NCBI GenBank assembly: GCA_025917655.1
Contig: CP084609.1
Span: 434,001-498,000, forward strand
Origin: Chlorella sorokiniana
Lineage: Eukaryota; Chlorophyta; Trebouxiophyceae; Chlorellales; Chlorellaceae
DNA: 64,000 nucleotides
Direction of reading: 5' to 3'
Both the position numbers and the translations under genes were made by a program. Below the pieces are notes generated by a model. It had not been told where the DNA came from, did not search any database, and was given only the letters and a program-made list of their open reading frames with translations. The stretch's first letter is position 1, and each line of letters starts with the position of its first letter. This document shows, one piece after another, positions 61,840-64,000 of the stretch.

Positions 61840-64000
61840 ATGAAGAACGCCGCCGTTGTGACCTTTGTTCTTATTTTTAGCGTCTCAGCGTATGCCTTGG
61901 AGTTGCGCGGAGTATACCTCGAACAAAACCATAAAGATGTTCGCCTGGAGCTCGAGATGCGGGACTGGTGGAAAAATCTCCTCCAAGGTTCTCTTACCAT
62001 ACCCGTCGGAACTCAAGTACAGCAGACAACAGGCTCAACTTCTGCTCTGGGGACAAACTTGAGTCTACGCTCTTCTATCTCAATCGAGCTGGCGAATTCT
62101 TCTGCAGCTCGATTACGTAAGTTCCTTGCTTTTTTAGTATACTTCTTTTGCCTGACACACCGTACACTTTTGCGCGCCCAGATCTTCCTGTATTGCCTTT
62201 AGGGCGAATACAACTATCGATAACTCGACTTCTGACAGACAGTTGTACACAACTCGACAGCTGTGTGCAATGTGGGGAAGCTGCCTATTCGCCAGTGCGC
62301 ACAACCGCTCCGTTCATCTACAGCCGGTTCCTAGGTCCTACAACGCCTAGCATGCAGTTGATGGCAAAGTTGAAAACTGATATTGCCGAAGATGTCTTAA
62401 CTTGGGATTTGTCAGCCTTTACAAGTCAAAAAGCCAACGGCAGCAATGAGATCCTCAGTGGTTGGACAGCATTTATATCACGAGCATCGGGAGATACTGG
62501 GCTTGTTGAACAAAATTTCCTTTCAGATTTCAACCTGTTCTCCTCACAATTGACTCCTGAAGGCATGTGAAGGCAGCGGAGCGGTCATGCACCAGACACC
62601 AACAGTTGTTGAGTTACATGCCACAGGTTTTTTATTGCCCTCCCTCCCGCCATCTTCCCTCCAAAGCACTCTGGACTACCTGGCACAAGAATGGATATCG
62701 AAGAATTGCAATGAGAAGTCAACTTTAAAAAAAGCAGCCTATCATGTACCCTACATGAGTCTTGCATCTGCATTAAGTGCTGCAACGAACCTATACTACA
62801 ACAACAATATCCGCGAGTGCTCAGCATTGCCTAGTAACTCCTTATATTATCAAGATGTTATGTGCAGCTTTGACATCCAGCTGGTCATTGTTTTAAAAAT
62901 TACAAATGGTGCTCAAATGTTGGCCTTCCAAGGGCCACCAAATAGTCCCGCATATACATACATGCCTCCCCCACGTCTGGCACAGATAATTTTGGCCTGG
63001 CTTGGCATGATCCATTAAGCATCACTTTGACATTTACAGCAAGGGCTAACGAGGAGCGCTTGCTGAATTTTGACAGGAAATTGTATGAAAGAGCTTTGCT
63101 ACATGCATTCCCTGGTAACCGCTGTTGCAAAGATCCACAATTTCAGTCATACTTATCTTCCTAGTAACAAGCTTTCTCTTGTGTGAAGGTGGAGCTCTCC
63201 CTTCTGTCGTATCTCTCTGGGATGTTAATATAGACACAATGGTCTCAATTGGTATCGCCATCAATACTGTAGTCATGATTGAGAGCAGTTCGAACATATC
63301 CAGGGCATTGCAAGGACTTCCAGAACTTCAATCGCAGGCAGCTTTGATCTTTGGATCAGCATCTTCAAGGTTGCAAGTGGATAAGTTTCGGCTGACAAAC
63401 TGGGGCACGGAAAGTTGTTTTTCAACTAACGCACAATGTGGACTATATGGCAGACTTTATCCTACCCACACGTCCGGCTGTCTATGCTTTTGCAACAACG
63501 AGGCACATGACATGGCATGCTCCTCTCAGTTGCAAGGTTAGCTTTGGTTGCACACAGGGAAAACATATGATGGATGTCACATACGGCTAAGACTATGCGG
63601 ATAGCAGGTTGTGTGAATTGTTCAATGGACAGGATGATCCCCTACCTTGGCATGCCCTCGTCACCAGTTGTGTCAGTTGAAGACAGTAATTCCCTAAGCA
63701 TGGGTGCCTGGATCGCCATCAGTGGTGGCTTGCTGGCTCTGGGTAAGGCCATCTTCATCAGTGTTCCAGCTGGGTCACATTGTTTGTTTGAGTGGGCCCC
63801 ATTGCAATCGATCCCCCTCTTCCATGCAGGCTTTGTTGTGCTGCTATGTTACTGTCATATCAAGCATATATGGATGCGCTGCCTGTTGATTACTTGGCAT
63901 TGTGGCCACAAGAAGAGCGACGGACAACCTTCAAATCGCTTATTAAGTCTGCGGAACAAAGCTCAGCACCTATCTATGCAAATATGACAGCTGTGCGGCA
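61840..64000 (+). CDS. Secreted or membrane protein with an NPC1/Patched-like segment, 3' end outside window
   Basis: The gene opens MKNAAVVTFVLIFSVSAYAL, a clear signal peptide, followed by an extracytoplasmic-type region rich in Ser, Thr and Cys. Continuing coding segments occur in three frames (61840-62202, 62148-62570, 62587-63018, then about 63039-63165 and 63125-63541), so introns or indels must join them. One late segment has ISVILIFLVTSFLL, then VSLWDVNIDTMVSIGIAINT and an SNISRAL end. This resembles the LWGxxLNAVSLxNLVMSxGIxVE...HITRAF transmembrane segment of NPC1/Patched-like RND proteins. The final part ALPVDYLALWPQEERR and APIYANMTAVR resembles a lumenal loop. A cysteine-containing segment (CFSTNAQCGLYG) precedes it. 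The family call is tentative; no substrate is implied. Confidence 0.42.

Noticed and set aside
61840-64000. HAP2/GCS1 fusion protein
   Set aside because: Signal peptide and Cys content suggested it, but no HAP2 domain motif was found.

Overview
This is a stretch of nuclear DNA from a photosynthetic eukaryote, most likely a unicellular green alga (chlorophyte, perhaps trebouxiophyte-like). The genes are split by many short introns (about 60-300 bases) with GT-AG and, repeatedly, GC-AG borders. Base composition looks close to 50% GC. The gene set mixes plant-type plastid and mitochondrial proteins (plastid lysophosphatidate acyltransferase, plastid ribosomal protein S1, an AP2/ERF transcription factor, plant-type LpxC) with general eukaryotic ones (dyskerin, DCP1, eIF2B-epsilon, Tra1/TRRAP, uL16). 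No CRISPR, bacterial operon, virus or intact transposon was seen. Exon boundaries were worked out by eye from splice sites, reading phase and family motifs, so gene ends marked tentative should be read as such.

Layout, left to right: ALG5 (minus, cut by the left edge); PEX4 (plus); dyskerin/CBF5 (plus); DCP1 (minus) head-to-head with eIF2B-epsilon (plus); a UTP15 fragment (minus); plastid LPAAT (plus); isovaleryl-CoA dehydrogenase (minus); an unassigned interval; an atypical NAD(P)-binding SDR (plus); plastid S1-type ribosomal protein (minus) head-to-head with threonyl-tRNA synthetase (plus); an NDUFAF3-like complex I assembly factor (minus) whose 3' end overlaps the synthetase; the roughly 19.6-kb Tra1/TRRAP gene (minus, 29.2-48.8 kb); an AP2/ERF factor (minus); LpxC (plus); ribosomal protein uL16/RPL10 (plus); adenylate kinase (plus); and a secreted or membrane protein with an NPC1/Patched-like segment (plus, cut by the right edge).

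Many of the genes serve translation and RNA metabolism: snoRNP pseudouridylation, U3 snoRNP, mRNA decapping, eIF2B, plastid S1, ThrRS and uL16. Two pairs are divergent over short shared upstream regions, and the plastid S1/ThrRS pair makes functional sense as a co-regulated organelle translation unit.

The most striking feature is technical. At least seven single-base length changes lie in otherwise well-conserved genes (dyskerin, eIF2B-epsilon twice, LPAAT, ThrRS, LpxC, AP2/ERF). Each sits in a mononucleotide run, from 3 to 12 bases long, and all but one are deletions. In six cases the exon phase or the flanking family motif independently asks for exactly one base more or less; the first eIF2B-epsilon site is somewhat weaker. 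Uncorrected homopolymer errors in the consensus are the simplest reading. The second general feature is the repeated use of GC-AG introns, six of them in five genes. I did not find a clearly new biological system; the best candidates for real novelty are the unassigned intervals and the C-terminal-only UTP15.
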